NCBI GenBank assembly: GCA_014529385.2
Contig: CM043967.1
Span: 126,955,182-127,019,181, forward strand
From: Adiantum capillus-veneris
Lineage: Eukaryota > Streptophyta > Polypodiopsida > Polypodiales > Pteridaceae
Length of the DNA: 64,000 bases
Direction of reading: 5' to 3'
Shown: in pieces, positions 48,349 to 58,890 of the stretch
Layout: each line of letters begins with the position of its first letter
Numbering within the stretch: the first letter of the stretch is position 1
Notes under the pieces: model-generated
The model's database searches: none
What the model was told of the DNA's origin: nothing
Seen by the model: only the letters and a program-made list of their open reading frames with translations
Program-made: the position numbers and the translations under genes

Positions 48349-48475
48349 CTCCTTGGGTTCGTTATCGGGGATTTGTGTTCGCAAGGTGATTTGGGAAGGC
48401 ACGGGGCCTCTGACTGTGAGAGATGTGTGGAAGAGAGTTGCATCAAACACAATTAATGTAGACAAAGCTAGCCAT
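48349..48475 (-). repeat. Direct repeat, copy 1
   Basis: Diverged match to 50547-50672, sharing on the plus strand AGGTG-TTGGGAAGGC, then GGGGCCT, GTGTGGAAGAGAGTTGCA and CAAACACAATTAATGTAG. The two copies bound a 2.1-kb segment and could be parts of LTRs or leaders of one element. Confidence 0.75.
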
Positions 48476-48599
48476 GTAAGATTACTGAACACAAAACCCA
48501 AAACTCTTTTCTTCATAGCATAAATCCACAAACAAAACCTAGTGCCAAGTAACCTGCTACAAGAAAACAATTGATATCCTTGAATCTGCAAGTTGCACT

Positions 48600-50540
48600 T
48601 TAGTAGCCTCCAGGATCAAATGGGATAATAAGAAATTTCCCTAATAGTGGAGCAATATAATACCCACATGAGCATACATTTCCTGTATCAATCAACTTCA
48701 AACATTTCTGGTGTAGGTGTGCTATTCTTGGAGCAAATAGCATGCAACCAAAATATATATCCACAAGTAACCATCCGTATTGAACCCGTTGTTGAAGATC
48801 CTTAGAATCTCTTGGATCAAATAACATTAAGAGAATATAGCATTGATGGGCCCCACAATATACTAGAGCATCACCTGAAGCATAGTGCAGCTCCCACATC
48901 CCATAAACTTTTGGCAACTTAAGCTCGTTACTAGAAAGCATGAAAGAATTCTGACTCCCTTTTACTTGCATCCAAGACATCACCGACATAAGCATCATGA
49001 TAAAAAATAGCATCCAAATCCTACCATAATTGGCATACTATCCAAGGAAATGAAAAACCTTGTGAACTTTTTGAAGGATCAAGGATGATTTAGCATCATC
49101 ACCCATAGCCACTACAGAAAACCTTGGGACTCTTTGGACCTGTATCATCATAGGAATTTTTACCTGCTGGAATTTTAGCTTGATCATGGAAAATAGATTT
49201 AGCTTGTAAATCTTCATGCATAGCATCCTTGGGAAAATCACTCTTCAAAATATCAACATTCATCAGAAATGTAGGAGTTACCTCCTCTTGGAATCCCTGT
49301 GTAAGCATAGAAATAGAATCTCCATAGATAACCTGCTCACAACCGACATGATCTAGACCATCTTCAAACTCATCAATGTCGTCCTCTGCTTCCTCACCTA
49401 CATCCATGTTACTTAGCAATCCATCATAGCATTGTAAAGGATCATCTGACACCCCCTCTGACGAGGTATACACATCAAAAGGCTCTTTAATAATGTTATA
49501 ACCATCTCCTTCAGATCTGGCCAGAAAACCATCAATTATGGCATCTTCTTTGTGATAACAGAATCTGCAAACATATTATTAGTAGCAATCATAAGTTCAT
49601 TGGCATTCTTAGGCTCATCCTGTGTTGGGTCCACAATCTCAGTCACTTCATCAACTAATGTGTATATGATAGCTTTATGGATGCAGTCATCTGCAATGAA
49701 CATGTTGTTCTGCTCGGCTATAGTGTTGACAGTTTCATTAGTATCCTATAGAGGCTCATCTGCTTGATGAACTCCTTCAGAATAACCCATGCCAAGGTCA
49801 AAAGCTTGTGAACCACTTGTTGTATAGTCTAGCTCTTCACTAGAACCATTATCGGAGGTAACTTCCATGTGAGCAATCTTTGAAAAAAAATCATATATTT
49901 CTGTTTGAGCAATAAATACATTGTATACCTTTGCTAGATTGCTCAAAATATGGTTTTTTGAAGCTGAATCTACTACTTTCAAAGCTGTATTAGCCTTGGC
50001 TTTACTCCCTGCAGAAATATGTTCCCAAAATTGATCATAATTAAGGAGCTGCATCCGATCCCCTTCTTCTATATAGAAAGCAATCTGGCCTCGTTCGGTA
50101 ATCTCCTTCATTACCAACTCAATAATCCTTGAGCTTTCATGAACAAATCCATCTGCAAAATAGTCCCATTGTGTGGGATATGTTCTCGAACCTTATCTTT
50201 AAATTCGGAGGTTACCACTTCTTCAAAACTCGAAATCATCCGATCTTTTGGAATTCTTTGGCTGTTTATCTCTAATTTATAGCATGCAAGGAGTCCATCT
50301 AGATCATGTCCTTGAAAAATACCACACTGTTCATGTACAGTATCAAGTGCCATCTCCACTACATCATCAATCTGCTTTTTCATCTTTATAGCTTTTATTT
50401 CTTCCAAATATCCTTGAACTAATCCCAATATTTTTGGCAAATCTGCAACTTTTGAAGTTTTGTCAAATCCATTGGAATTTTAATCTTCAATAAACTGCAT
50501 CAACTCTTCTGGCATCTCCATCTTTACCTCCCACCCCAGC
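48600..50540 (-). pseudogene. Degenerate long reading frame of unknown family
   Basis: Minus-strand pieces in order: 50111-50440 (a KMKKQIDDVVEMALDTV helix), 49746-50117 (YDQFWEHISAGSKAKANTAL), about 49510-49750 (a linker with DEVTEIVDPTQDEPKNANE), 49099-49473 (an acidic run EEAEDDIDEFEDGLDH) and 48600-49013 (YGWLLVDIYFGCMLFAPRIA and a final FDPGGY). Together they look like one 600-codon protein damaged by frameshifts. It has no RT, integrase, protease or transposase motif. It is bounded by diverged direct repeats (48349-48475 and 50547-50672). It could be the extra ORF of a non-autonomous element or a captured gene. Confidence 0.45.
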
Positions 50541-50546
50541 TCGTTT

Positions 50547-50672
50547 TGCGTTGGGTTCACAAAGAATTTTGGGGTATTTATGTTCGAAAGGTGAGCCGGG
50601 AAGGCGTGGGGCCTTTGGCTATGAGAGGTGTGTGGAAGAGAGTTGCAACAAACACAATTAATGTAGGCAAAG
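50547..50672 (-). repeat. Direct repeat, copy 2
   Basis: Partner of 48349-48475. On the minus strand it precedes the unknown reading frame. 50673-50920 is otherwise non-coding. Confidence 0.75.
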
Positions 50673-50962
50673 CTTAAAAGTGACAACTTGAACACGATTC
50701 TAAAGCTTGATTACCCAAAGCAGACAATTAATTGTATCGCTACTTAAATTATTTAAACTCCTTACATCATGTTAATTTGCCTTCATTGGCTTGCCAAACT
50801 TGCCTTGATAATAGTTGCTCCTTCGTTCTTCCTCTCCTACTTTAAGATGGACACAGAGAGAGAGATCCCAGGAAAATAATTAATTATGGCTTGAGAAAGA
50901 GATTACGGCTTGGGTTATGGCTTCTTTGATTAGAGTGGCTATGGAATCTTGGATTACAGTCC

Positions 50963-51390
50963 TACAGGGTAATGCCTTTTGGCCTGACCAATTCCCCTGT
51001 CACATTTCAAAGACTAATGAGCCACACATTCAAAGAAGATCTTAAACAATTTCTCAAGATTTACATGGATGATCTTTGTGTTCATTCTCATTGAAGAAGT
51101 GACAATGTCACTCATCTCCAAAAAGTCTTTGAAAAGTGCAGAATGTATCGTATTTGCTAAAACCCAGAAAAATGCGTCTTCATGGTAAGACAAGGTAAAA
51201 TTTTGGGCCACATTGTGTCCAAAAATGGAATTTCAACTGATCAAGAGAAAGTACAAATAATTGCTGCACTACCGAGACCAACAAAGATAGAAGAAGTGCA
51301 ACAATTTATGGGGCATTGCGGGTACTACAGTCATTTCATATATATGTATGCTTTAATAGCTAAGCCGATGTACGCTCTCATTGCTAAGTT
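50963..51390 (+). pseudogene. Gypsy-A RT, second half
   Basis: The plus strand resumes with YRVMPFGLTNSPVTFQRLM (about 50970), the RT active site YMDDLCVHSH (about 51064-51090, the YxDD box), NPEKCVFMVRQGKILGHIVSKNG (51160-51230), and the thumb with FMGHCGYYSHFI. A duplicated MYALIAKP/MYALIAKF follows near 51345-51395. The first RT half is missing on this strand and is found inverted at 46785-47348. Stops near 51094 and 51160 disable it. Confidence 0.92.
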
Positions 51391-51394
51391 TGAA

Positions 51395-51800
51395 TGGACG
51401 GAGGAATGCGAGTAGGCTTTCTAAAAATTGAAGCAGCAATTAAATTTTTTTCAATTTTGCAAGCCCCAGACTGGAGCAAAATCTTCCATGTTCATGTTGA
51501 TTCATCAGCATGTGCCATTGGATGCATACTAGCCCAGCCAGGAGAGAAGAAAATGGATTTTCCCATTTGCTACTCTAGTTGGCAGCTAAACAACGCAGAG
51601 AAAAATTATACCACTACAGAAAGAGAAGGTATGGGCATGATATATGCTGTCAAGAAATTTAGACACTATCTTCTAGCAAACAAGTTTGTTTTCTTCGTGG
51701 ATCATCAAGCACTGCTATATCTAGTAAAAACCCTTGCAACACTGGAAGAATTGTTTGCTGGTTTATACTATTGCTTGAGTTTGACTTCACAGTAATCGTA
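51395..51800 (+). pseudogene. Gypsy-A RNase H
   Basis: An open frame of 133 codons with the gypsy RNase H motifs HVHVDSSACAIGCILAQ (first Asp), NNAEKNYTTTEREGMGMIYAVKKFRHYL (catalytic Glu) and FFVDHQALLYLV (Asp). It stops at 51793-51795. It directly follows the RT and precedes a damaged tether and the integrase. There is no second (archaeal-type) RNase H here, unlike the element at 55-62 kb, so the two gypsy lineages differ. Confidence 0.9.
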
Positions 51801-51889
51801 AAAAAGGGGACCACACACACAAGGTCAGATCATCGTCCATGACTATTTCATGGGGAAGCACCTAAGGGTATTGATGATGATCTTCCTGA

Positions 51890-52240
51890 TTTGTGTATTG
51901 AAATGGTACCGAGATGGAGTGAAGAGGCCATTCCTCTACTCACAATTAGCTCAGTACAGATAGAAAGACAACCATCAATTATACATCAAACAAGAAATCT
52001 CCAACTTTTAGCAGGACGGCTGTACCAACACGGTAAGGATGGGGTATTGAGACTATGTGTACAGCCTAAAGAATCCACCTACTACCTCAAACAAGCTCAT
52101 ATACAAAATACGGGATTTCACAATGGAGAAACACAGACCAGGCCAGCAGCTAAAGAGACTGGGAGTCTAATGGCCAAACATGGAACACAGTGTCCATACA
52201 TATGTAAAATCCTGTGATAGATGTATAAAACAACCTCCAG
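51890..52240 (+). pseudogene. Gypsy-A integrase zinc module 1
   Basis: Reads LLAGRLYQHGKDGVLRLCVQPKE, then a YYLKQAHIQNTGFHNG block with the two His, then TYVKSCDRCIKQPP with the two Cys near 52198-52230. This is a complete HHCC module of the kind that begins gypsy integrases. A frameshift lies between the His and Cys halves. It is followed not by the catalytic core but by a second, similar module. Confidence 0.8.
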
Positions 52241-52299
52241 TGGAACATGCCACCCTGTTTCAGGAAGTACAAGCACCCAAATGCAGTACTCACACAGTT

Positions 52300-52620
52300 G
52301 AGTACTTAAAAAACAAAACCTTCCCAGAGGAATGGGGCAAAGCAAAAATGCAAACTGTAGAGGAGGAGGCCAAATACTATCTGCTCATTATCGATCAATT
52401 GTATACGCAGGGAAAAGACAAACAACTATGATTGTGTGCTACAGAAAGCAAATATTACATTATCTTAGATCAAGCACACCCAAGGCAGCCAGGGGGACAT
52501 TTCTCGTGGTACACTCAAGCATCTGGTGGCCAACCCTGTTTATGGATGGTGAGACGTATGTCAAATGATGTGATGAATGCCAACACACAAAACCACCCCA
52601 ACAGAGAGATAAAATGCCAC
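52300..52620 (+). pseudogene. Gypsy-A integrase zinc module 2
   Basis: Reads KNKTFPEEWGKAKMQTVEEE, LLIIDQLYTQGKDKQL, a stop, LCATESKYYIILDQAHPRQPGGH with two His (about 52430-52500), and in another phase a CDECQHTKPPQQRDKMPL block with two Cys (about 52568-52620). It repeats the layout of module 1 (an LY-GKD-L-LC start, then QAH...GxH, then CxxC) with diverged residues. The catalytic core begins straight after. Confidence 0.8.
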
Positions 52621-52639
52621 TGAGGCCAATGATGGGAGT

Positions 52640-53578
52640 GCATGCTTTTGCCAAATGGGGCATTGACTTCATTGGTCCCATTATACCTCCAGGATACAGG
52701 ATGCACGCAGAATACATCATAGTAGCAAACAAACTACATGACAAAATGGGCCGAAGCAAAAGCGACCCAAAAAAATGATGCAAGAACTACAGCTCAGTTC
52801 CTTTTTGAAAATGTCTTTACAAGATATGGACTACCTACAAAATAGTGAGTGATAGGGGAACACAATTTTTAAACATCATTGAAAGCCTCCTTGACAAATT
52901 CATGGTAGTCTATCACAAATCGGCATCCTATCATCCGCAAGCTAATGGACAGGCAGAGAGTACCAACAAAATCTTATGCACAGTACTCACAAAAATAGTC
53001 AGTGACTCAAGAAATGATTGGGATCAAAATCTACACATAGCCTTATGGGCTTACAGTGTAGCTTTTAAAACTTCCATTGGCACGATTCCTTTAACCTGGT
53101 ATCTGGGATTAATGCAATCCTACCATTGGAACTCTTAATCAAAACCCTAAGAGTGGCAATACATTTAGGATGGACGGGCCATGAGCTATCGGAGAGACTA
53201 AACACCCTGGAACAATTATATGAAACCCGACTTAGAGCGTTAGTTGGGATATATGCTTAGAAGAAACAAATGAAGGCCTTCCATGATCAACATGTGATCG
53301 GCAAGGAGTTTCAAAGAGGGGATTATGTTTTGATGTATATTCTTAAACAACACTCCAAAAAACTCAAAAAGCGAGGGATGGGGCCTTTTGTAATACATGA
53401 TATATCACAAAGTGGCACCATCAAGCTTGCAACATTAGCAGGTGAGGAGATGTCTAATCGGACGAGTGGTTGTAGATTAAAGAAATATCTTCTTCCGTTG
53501 ACACGAGAAGAAATCGCAACAATACATGCAGCAGCTCAGCGCCGAAGTCATGTACATGCCATTCGAGAACAGACATAG
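52640..53578 (+). pseudogene. Gypsy-A integrase core and C-terminus
   Basis: The core starts with AKWGIDFIGPIIPPG (first Asp, about 52652), then YMTKWAEAKAT, VFTRYGLPTK, VSDRGTQFLN (second Asp, about 52847) and YHPQANGQAESTNK (catalytic Glu, about 52928). ALWAYSVAFKTSIG closes the core at 53038-53080. The C-terminal domain is in the 53270-53578 frame: FQRGDYVLMYILKQHSKKLK, then GPFVIHDISQSGTIKLATL and RLKKYLLP. All three catalytic residues are present, although stops and frame changes break the gene. The C-terminal frame continues past one TAG into the second protease-like domain. Confidence 0.92.
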
Positions 53579-54216
53579 CAGGAAGCCAAAATCAGAATAT
53601 TCAAGCGCATAGAGCAAGCAAACTTTCAGAGGAAAGTACAACAGAACGACACTATTGATGGTGCTCCGATAGCATCCATACAAATGGTAGCTACATGGTT
53701 AGGAGGAATGGATCTATACATTAATTTACAACTTGCAGATGGCACCACCGAGTGAGCATTAGTAGACACTGGGGCCAGAGCTAATGTGGTTAATACTCCA
53801 CTTTCAGAAAAATTACACAAGATCCTCTAATGCCAAACACTATGGGGTTCAAAGTAGCAAACAAAGGCACTATGGACAGTGAGGGCCACGTAAATTTACC
53901 AATCACCATTGATGGTATAGTTTATCCGCATCAGTTTCATGTGGTCGACGATCAGCATCTTAATGAAGCAGTTATTCTGGGAGTGCCGTGGATGCGCACT
54001 TATCAAGCCACACCAAACTGGCAGGACAATACCTTACTGCTCAAACAAGCAGACCAATCTTTTATCACGCCCTTCGTACCAATATACCAAGTATGGAACC
54101 CTCTACCATCGCCACAGGCACCAGCTCATCAATCTTCCACAACTGTGGTCAAGAAAATATGGGTTAAAAAATCCATCATGCAAACCAATCATAAGCAATT
54201 GTGGATACCAAAATGA
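53579..54216 (+). pseudogene. Second retropepsin-like domain after integrase
   Basis: The integrase frame ends at TAG 53576-53578, and the same phase continues with a basic linker. It then carries a strand block MDLYINLQLADGTTE, a TGA, and ALVDTGARANVVN: a canonical DTG aspartic-protease active site (about 53762-53800). After a phase change at about 53828, the frame 53830-54216 supplies a HVNLPITIDGIVY block, FHVVDD and AVILGVPWMRTYQATPNW (about 53969-54020), the matching second half of a retropepsin. The Gypsy-A protease in the usual place has DSG and a different sequence. This domain is therefore an extra protease downstream of integrase, either an added domain or a fused fragment of another gypsy lineage. 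Confidence 0.75.
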
Positions 54217-54284
54217 CAAAACAATACGAGTCCGCCTAACTTTTAAGTCAAAACCCTTAGTTTGAACTAGGGAGATATCATTAA

Positions 54285-54950
54285 CTTGTAGATTTTGAAA
54301 ACGTGCATTGTGGGAGTCTCTTGCTGCTATAATTTGTAATCCTCTCTTCTCCTAAACTGGTAATCAAAAATTCATTTCTGAATAGCACATTCCGTTCCCT
54401 GTCTCTTGCTCTACAATCTAAGTGTAATCATTCTCAATTCTGATGTGGTTTAGCGATGCTTTTTTTGTGAGCTAAATGCATTGATTTGGAGTTAAAATGG
54501 TTGTTTTTTTATGTTTTGACCATGGATAAGTGTTTTCTATGCTTAAGGAGGATCTTTCTGAGTACTTCTGTTTCAATTTTCTGCACATTTTTTGTGATGG
54601 ATCGTGATTTATGTACCTTCCTAGATGGTGATAGAACTTGATAGGATTGTGCCCTTAGGTGTTGTGATACCTCTCCTTATGTTTTGTTGTATTCCAAATT
54701 CATTTGGATGTTGAAAAGACGTGATGACCTAGAGCGGTAAGATTGGACACATACTGATTGTCTGACTAGGAGGTGGTTGATTTTCTTTGGTCGTAGATTG
54801 AGTAGCCCTCTTAGTTCACTTTGGTGAGATTGACACTCTCATTAAGCCTCTGTGCCCCATCCTGAGTCGCTTCCTTGCATATTGACATTATGTTAGTACA
54901 AAAGAGCTATATTGTATATGTCCGTCGCCGCGACCCGCTAACAGTGTTGT
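54285..54950 (+). repeat. LTR remnant (R-U5), plus orientation
   Basis: Resembles, in order, the inverted LTR at 62093-62790. Shared pieces include TTATGTT...TTTTGACC, GATCGTGAT--ATGTACCT, GTTCACTT, a TTGACA-TCT block, GAGCTAT and GTCCGTCGC near the end. It lies just after the Gypsy-A coding region, so it may be that element's 3' LTR with U3 lost. It was found by eye, and divergence is high. Confidence 0.55.
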
Positions 54951-54974
54951 GGCAATCAAGATAGGTGTTTGCGC

Positions 54975-55845
54975 TGTTGGGCGCATTTCTGACACCCCGT
55001 TTTTTGTAAATTTGTACATACGAACATGACGCCCGATGTCAAAAGGGCGTGTGGGATTTCTTTTTGTGGGTTTTTTAGATTGCTTTAGCAAGCACATGTA
55101 CATGCAATGCAAGTCGCTAGTCTAGTGACAGCTGTCGGGCTACTGTAAGTGCCCGTGAGTGAGTTTTTTCAAGTGAGCCTTGTATATAACTCAAACTCAT
55201 GTACAAACTAAAACAATTTCAGCCAAAGATCAGAAATTTGCAGGTTTTAGCTCGTTCTGTCTCCTTGGTGCTCTTGGATGCAGTTTTTTGCCCCGACTAG
55301 CCTTCTCTACGTATAGTCGTGCTGGGACAGCTCTCTGTTCGCGTCAATTTTGCTCATGGGGACGTATGGAATCAATTTTAGTCATCTTCAGCTTTCTCGC
55401 CATTCATTTTTCAAGCTTTCTCTCAAGCTTTAAAGTGCCCCAATTGGAGTTGTGCTGATCAAGTTACGACTAGTTCTCTGTAGGGTTATGGCTATGCAGC
55501 CTAGTGGCAAATTGTGTGTAGACAAATTCGGAGGGCATGTATCTATGAATTGTGGAATTGATGTTGAATTTGTGGGTTTGTGATGTTTGATTTTGAAAGG
55601 AGAGGCTCTTGTCTTCATATGCATTGGTCGGCGTGTGCTGTAAATCCATGCTTTGGCAGGGTTTTGCTCCTATGTGACATAGTCTCTTGGGTGGGCGACG
55701 GCTAGTAAATTCCCAAGGGTCTACTCCTATTGGACTTGTGGTGTTTCAAAAGGATTTTCCGAAGCTTTTGGTGTCTTGTAGTTCTCTTTCAACGCTCTTG
55801 GGTGACATCACTATAGAGGTGTTTCAGTTTGTTTGTTTCCCAACA
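54975..55845 (+). repeat. 5' LTR of element 2
   Basis: TGTTGGGCGCATTTCTGACACC...TTTCCCAACA. Few differences from the 3' LTR, suggesting a fairly recent insertion despite the stops in pol. Confidence 0.95.
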
Positions 55846-55849
55846 GTGT

Positions 55850-55867
55850 TTTGGTGCCCGCCACCGA
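55850..55867 (+). other. Primer-binding site of element 2
   Basis: TTTTGGTGCCCGCCACCG begins about five bases after the LTR, matching the position of TGGCGCCCCCAC in element 1. Confidence 0.65.
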
Positions 55868-55909
55868 GGAATCGCTTCAAGTTACCTTCAGTTTACAAGT
55901 TTTGAAGAC

Positions 55910-56778
55910 ATGGCGTTTAATTTTCCGGAGTTTAGTGGGAAATTAAATGAAATTTCCAAAGCTTTCATTGAGAGAATGGAGTTTGCTTGCCTTCTTGCTG
56001 ACAAGCAAGACCCAGCGTTGGTGCTACGAATCTTCTACTTCTGTTTGAAGGGAGATGCTAGGGAATGGTTGGAAGGCTACGAAAAGGATCTACAATCAGC
56101 CCAACCTCCTCGTGTTATGACTTATGAAATGGTAAGGCATGATTTTCCTACACACTTTCAACAGGTGGAAGACCCACAACAGGTATGGCAGTCTATTCAA
56201 GGCTTAGTACAAGATGAAGGCCAAACCATAGAAGACTTTGTCAAGGCATTCAATGCGTTATGAGCAAAGTGGTGTACATCTTTGGGGGCTGAAATTCCTC
56301 CAGCCATGTTGAAGAAGGACAGGTTTCTTGCAAGCTTGAGGAGTAACCTACGCTTGAAGGTAGAGCTTAAGCAGCCAAGGACCTTTGAGGAGGCAGTTGA
56401 AATTGCAAAGAATAAAGAGTGGAAAGCAGAGCGTCTTCATCAACTTGGAATCAATGTGGAGCCAAATCTTGAAGTGAAAGCGGTAGAGCAACCAAGGGTC
56501 CTCATCAGGGAGCCAGGTTATGATCAACAAGCTTCTCATGATGTGAATGCCTTTCGCAAGGAGATGCAAGAGGTGGTAGGTCTTATGAAGAATCTTAGGG
56601 TGCATATGATGGGAGGTGGAAGAGGTCAAAGTTATAGATATGGATGTGGTTATGGAAGAAATGAGGGTTATACAGGTGGTAGAGGAAGAGGCATGGCTGG
56701 AAGAGGGGATATGTTTCAATGCTACAATTGTGGTGAATGAGGTCATAAAAGCCCTCAATGTGACAAGCCAAAGAGAAT
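55910..56778 (+). pseudogene. Element 2 gag
   Basis: The ATG at 55910 starts MAFNFPEFSG, aligned with the start of element 1 gag. The capsid continues with FCLKGDAREWLEGYE and FPTHFQQVEDPQQVWQSIQ, is interrupted by TGA at about 56261-56263, then KKDRFLASLRSNLRLKVELK and PRTFEEAVEIAKNKEWK. A Gly/Arg-rich stretch (about 56608-56710) leads to the zinc knuckle CYNCGE, a TGA at 56738-56740, then GHKSPQC. All parts stay in one phase. Element 1 has Leu in place of the second stop and is otherwise close in layout. Confidence 0.92.
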
Positions 56779-58125
56779 AGGTGGCGACATGTTTCCTCTT
56801 CCTCCACAAATTCCTTCTCGAGCTCAAGATTATGGTATTGAGATTAAAGGGGAAGCAGGACCAAGTGGATTGACAGCAGAAGAGAAGGGCAAAACAAAAG
56901 TGGTAAGCATAATCCATTTGGAGAAGAAAGAGGATGATTTGGGAGCTATGGTCATGCCTGTAGGTAAGAGGTTTACAAGAGATCATGACATGAGTGATGC
57001 AAGTCCCAGCCATAAAAGAGGGAAACAGGTTGAAACAGGTACAGGTAAAGAGAAGAAGAAGAGAAAGCCCAGGAAACATTACAATGCATCTGACTTTCCA
57101 TTGGGGGAAGGGCAACCAAATTATAGTTTAAGGGCTGATTTGGTGGGTAGAAAGGCTGATGTTACCTTTGGGCAACTCATGGAGATGTGTTCCAAGTTAA
57201 AGAGGCAATGGAAGCACGTAGTCAACCCCATGAAGAAGGAGCCTGCAAGGGGGTCAATGAGAGTCTTGTCTTTGAATGAGCTACCTGATATATGTCCTAC
57301 TATGGATGCATGGCATAAGAGGAAGTGCATTGGAGAGGCTTATATTGATGGAGGTGCATAGGTATGTGTTATTACTCAAGCTTGTGTATCAAAGTTGGGA
57401 CTCAACATGGTGAAGAATTCAGGTTTTCGCATAAATCTTGCCAACCAATCAAGGGTGAGGTGCTTGGGAGTTGTAAAGGACTTGGAGGTGGATGTATTTG
57501 ATGTTAAAGTGCTGGTCAATTGCCATGTTATGCCCGCGGGTATTGGTGCTTTCCCTCTCATCCTTGGAAGACCATGGTTACAGGCAACCAAAGCTATACA
57601 GGATTGGGGACATGGTACCGTCACCCTCTACAATAGAAGGGGTGATAAGAAGAGGTTTGACATGTCTAGCAAGCAATATTTGGATGCTAATTTTGATGAG
57701 AAAAGTGATGAAGAAGAGTACTCAAGTGAAGAAGAAGACAATGGGGATGAGGGCAGTGAAGTGGAAGATAGCAGCGATAGTGATCTAGATGTTTCCTCCT
57801 TGTTTCTTGAAGAAGAGCATGATGAGAAACAAAGATTTCTTGGCCTTATGGAGAATGAGGATATCTCTGGTCCTTATGAGAAAATTGAAGAGCTGATGCA
57901 ACCCAAAGTTCAACCTAATGTCAAACAAGAGCTGATACAAGGTATGTTGTCTTCCGACTTGACTAGTCATGAGAAGGGTGAGTACCTACATATGATACAA
58001 AAATTTCCCCATTTATTCATCACTTCTTATGAGGAAATTAGAGGCTTTAAGGGAGAGGAAATCCACATTCCAATCAAGGAAGGAGCTCAGCCCGTACGCC
58101 AAAAGCTAAGGAGAATGGGATAGGT
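56779..58125 (+). pseudogene. Element 2 protease and acidic linker
   Basis: One phase, interrupted by TAG at 57359-57361 inside the active-site block YIDGGA-VCVITQACVSK. A basic linker (KKKRKPRKHYNASDFPLG) comes before it. ILGRPWLQATKAIQDWGHG marks the second half (57555-57611). An acidic linker rich in Glu/Asp/Ser (about 57690-57800) then leads to the RT start. The active site reads Asp-Gly-Gly, as in element 1. TAG at about 58121-58123 separates it from the RT frame. Confidence 0.9.
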
Positions 58126-58890
58126 ACAACTTAATGCTTTAAAGGAAGAGGTAGACAAGCTTCTTGAAGCAGGTTTCATGTGTCCTGTGAGCACTGCAGA
58201 ATGGGTGAGTCCTGTTGTGTTCACACCCAAGAAGGATGGAAAGTGGAGGATATGTATTGATTTTAAGCCTCTAAACGCAGCCATGAAGAGGGATCCATAC
58301 CCTCTTCCTTTCATAGCTGACATACTTGATTCTATTGCAGGGCATGAGAGGTATAGCGTATGTGATGGATTCTCTGGATATTTTCAGCTCACCTTGGCTT
58401 TGGAAGATCGAAAGAAGACCACATTTATCACGCCATGGGGATGCTTTTGTTATTGTGTACTTCCTTTTGGTCTTATGAATGGCTGTGCGTGGTATCAAAA
58501 GCGCGTCAACAAGGTGTTCTCTCCCTTTCTTGGCAAGTTTGTGAAGAATCTTATTGATGACTTTTGTGTTTATATCTCTAGAAAGGAATTGAAGAAATAT
58601 GATGAAAGTGGAGGTCAACTCAACTTAAAGAAATGTCATCTTGCTCAACCAAGAGTGAAGTTTTTGGGGCATATGATCTCAGAGAATGGAATTGAAGCGG
58701 ATCCTAACAAAGTGAAGGCTTTGGTGCTCCTCCCATCACCTAAAGATACAAAGCAACTTTCTACTTTTATTCAAAAGGTGAAGTATATAGAAAGGTTCAT
58801 TCCTTTTTCCTCTCAACTTATTTATCCTCTACAACAAGTAGCAAGGTTGGATCCTCTACAATGGACAAATGAATGTGAAGAGGTTTTTCA
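58126..58890 (+). pseudogene. Element 2 reverse transcriptase
   Basis: Starts with ALKEEVDKLLEAGFMCPV, then WVSPVVFTPKKDGKWRICID, NAAMKRDPYPLPFI, YSVCDGFSGYFQLTL and VLPFGLMNG. The active-site region reads LIDDFCVY (about 58551-58574). About 25 residues normally found between the active site and the NLKKCHLAQPRVKFLGHMIS block are missing (near 58595-58620), so this copy has an in-frame internal deletion. Thumb: DPNKVKALVLLPSPKDTKQL. The frame is otherwise open from 58178 to 59074. Confidence 0.92.

Noticed and set aside
56348-57115. A 255-codon minus-strand frame
   Set aside because: It is the antisense shadow of element 2 gag-protease, whose plus-strand frame has capsid, zinc-knuckle and linker motifs.
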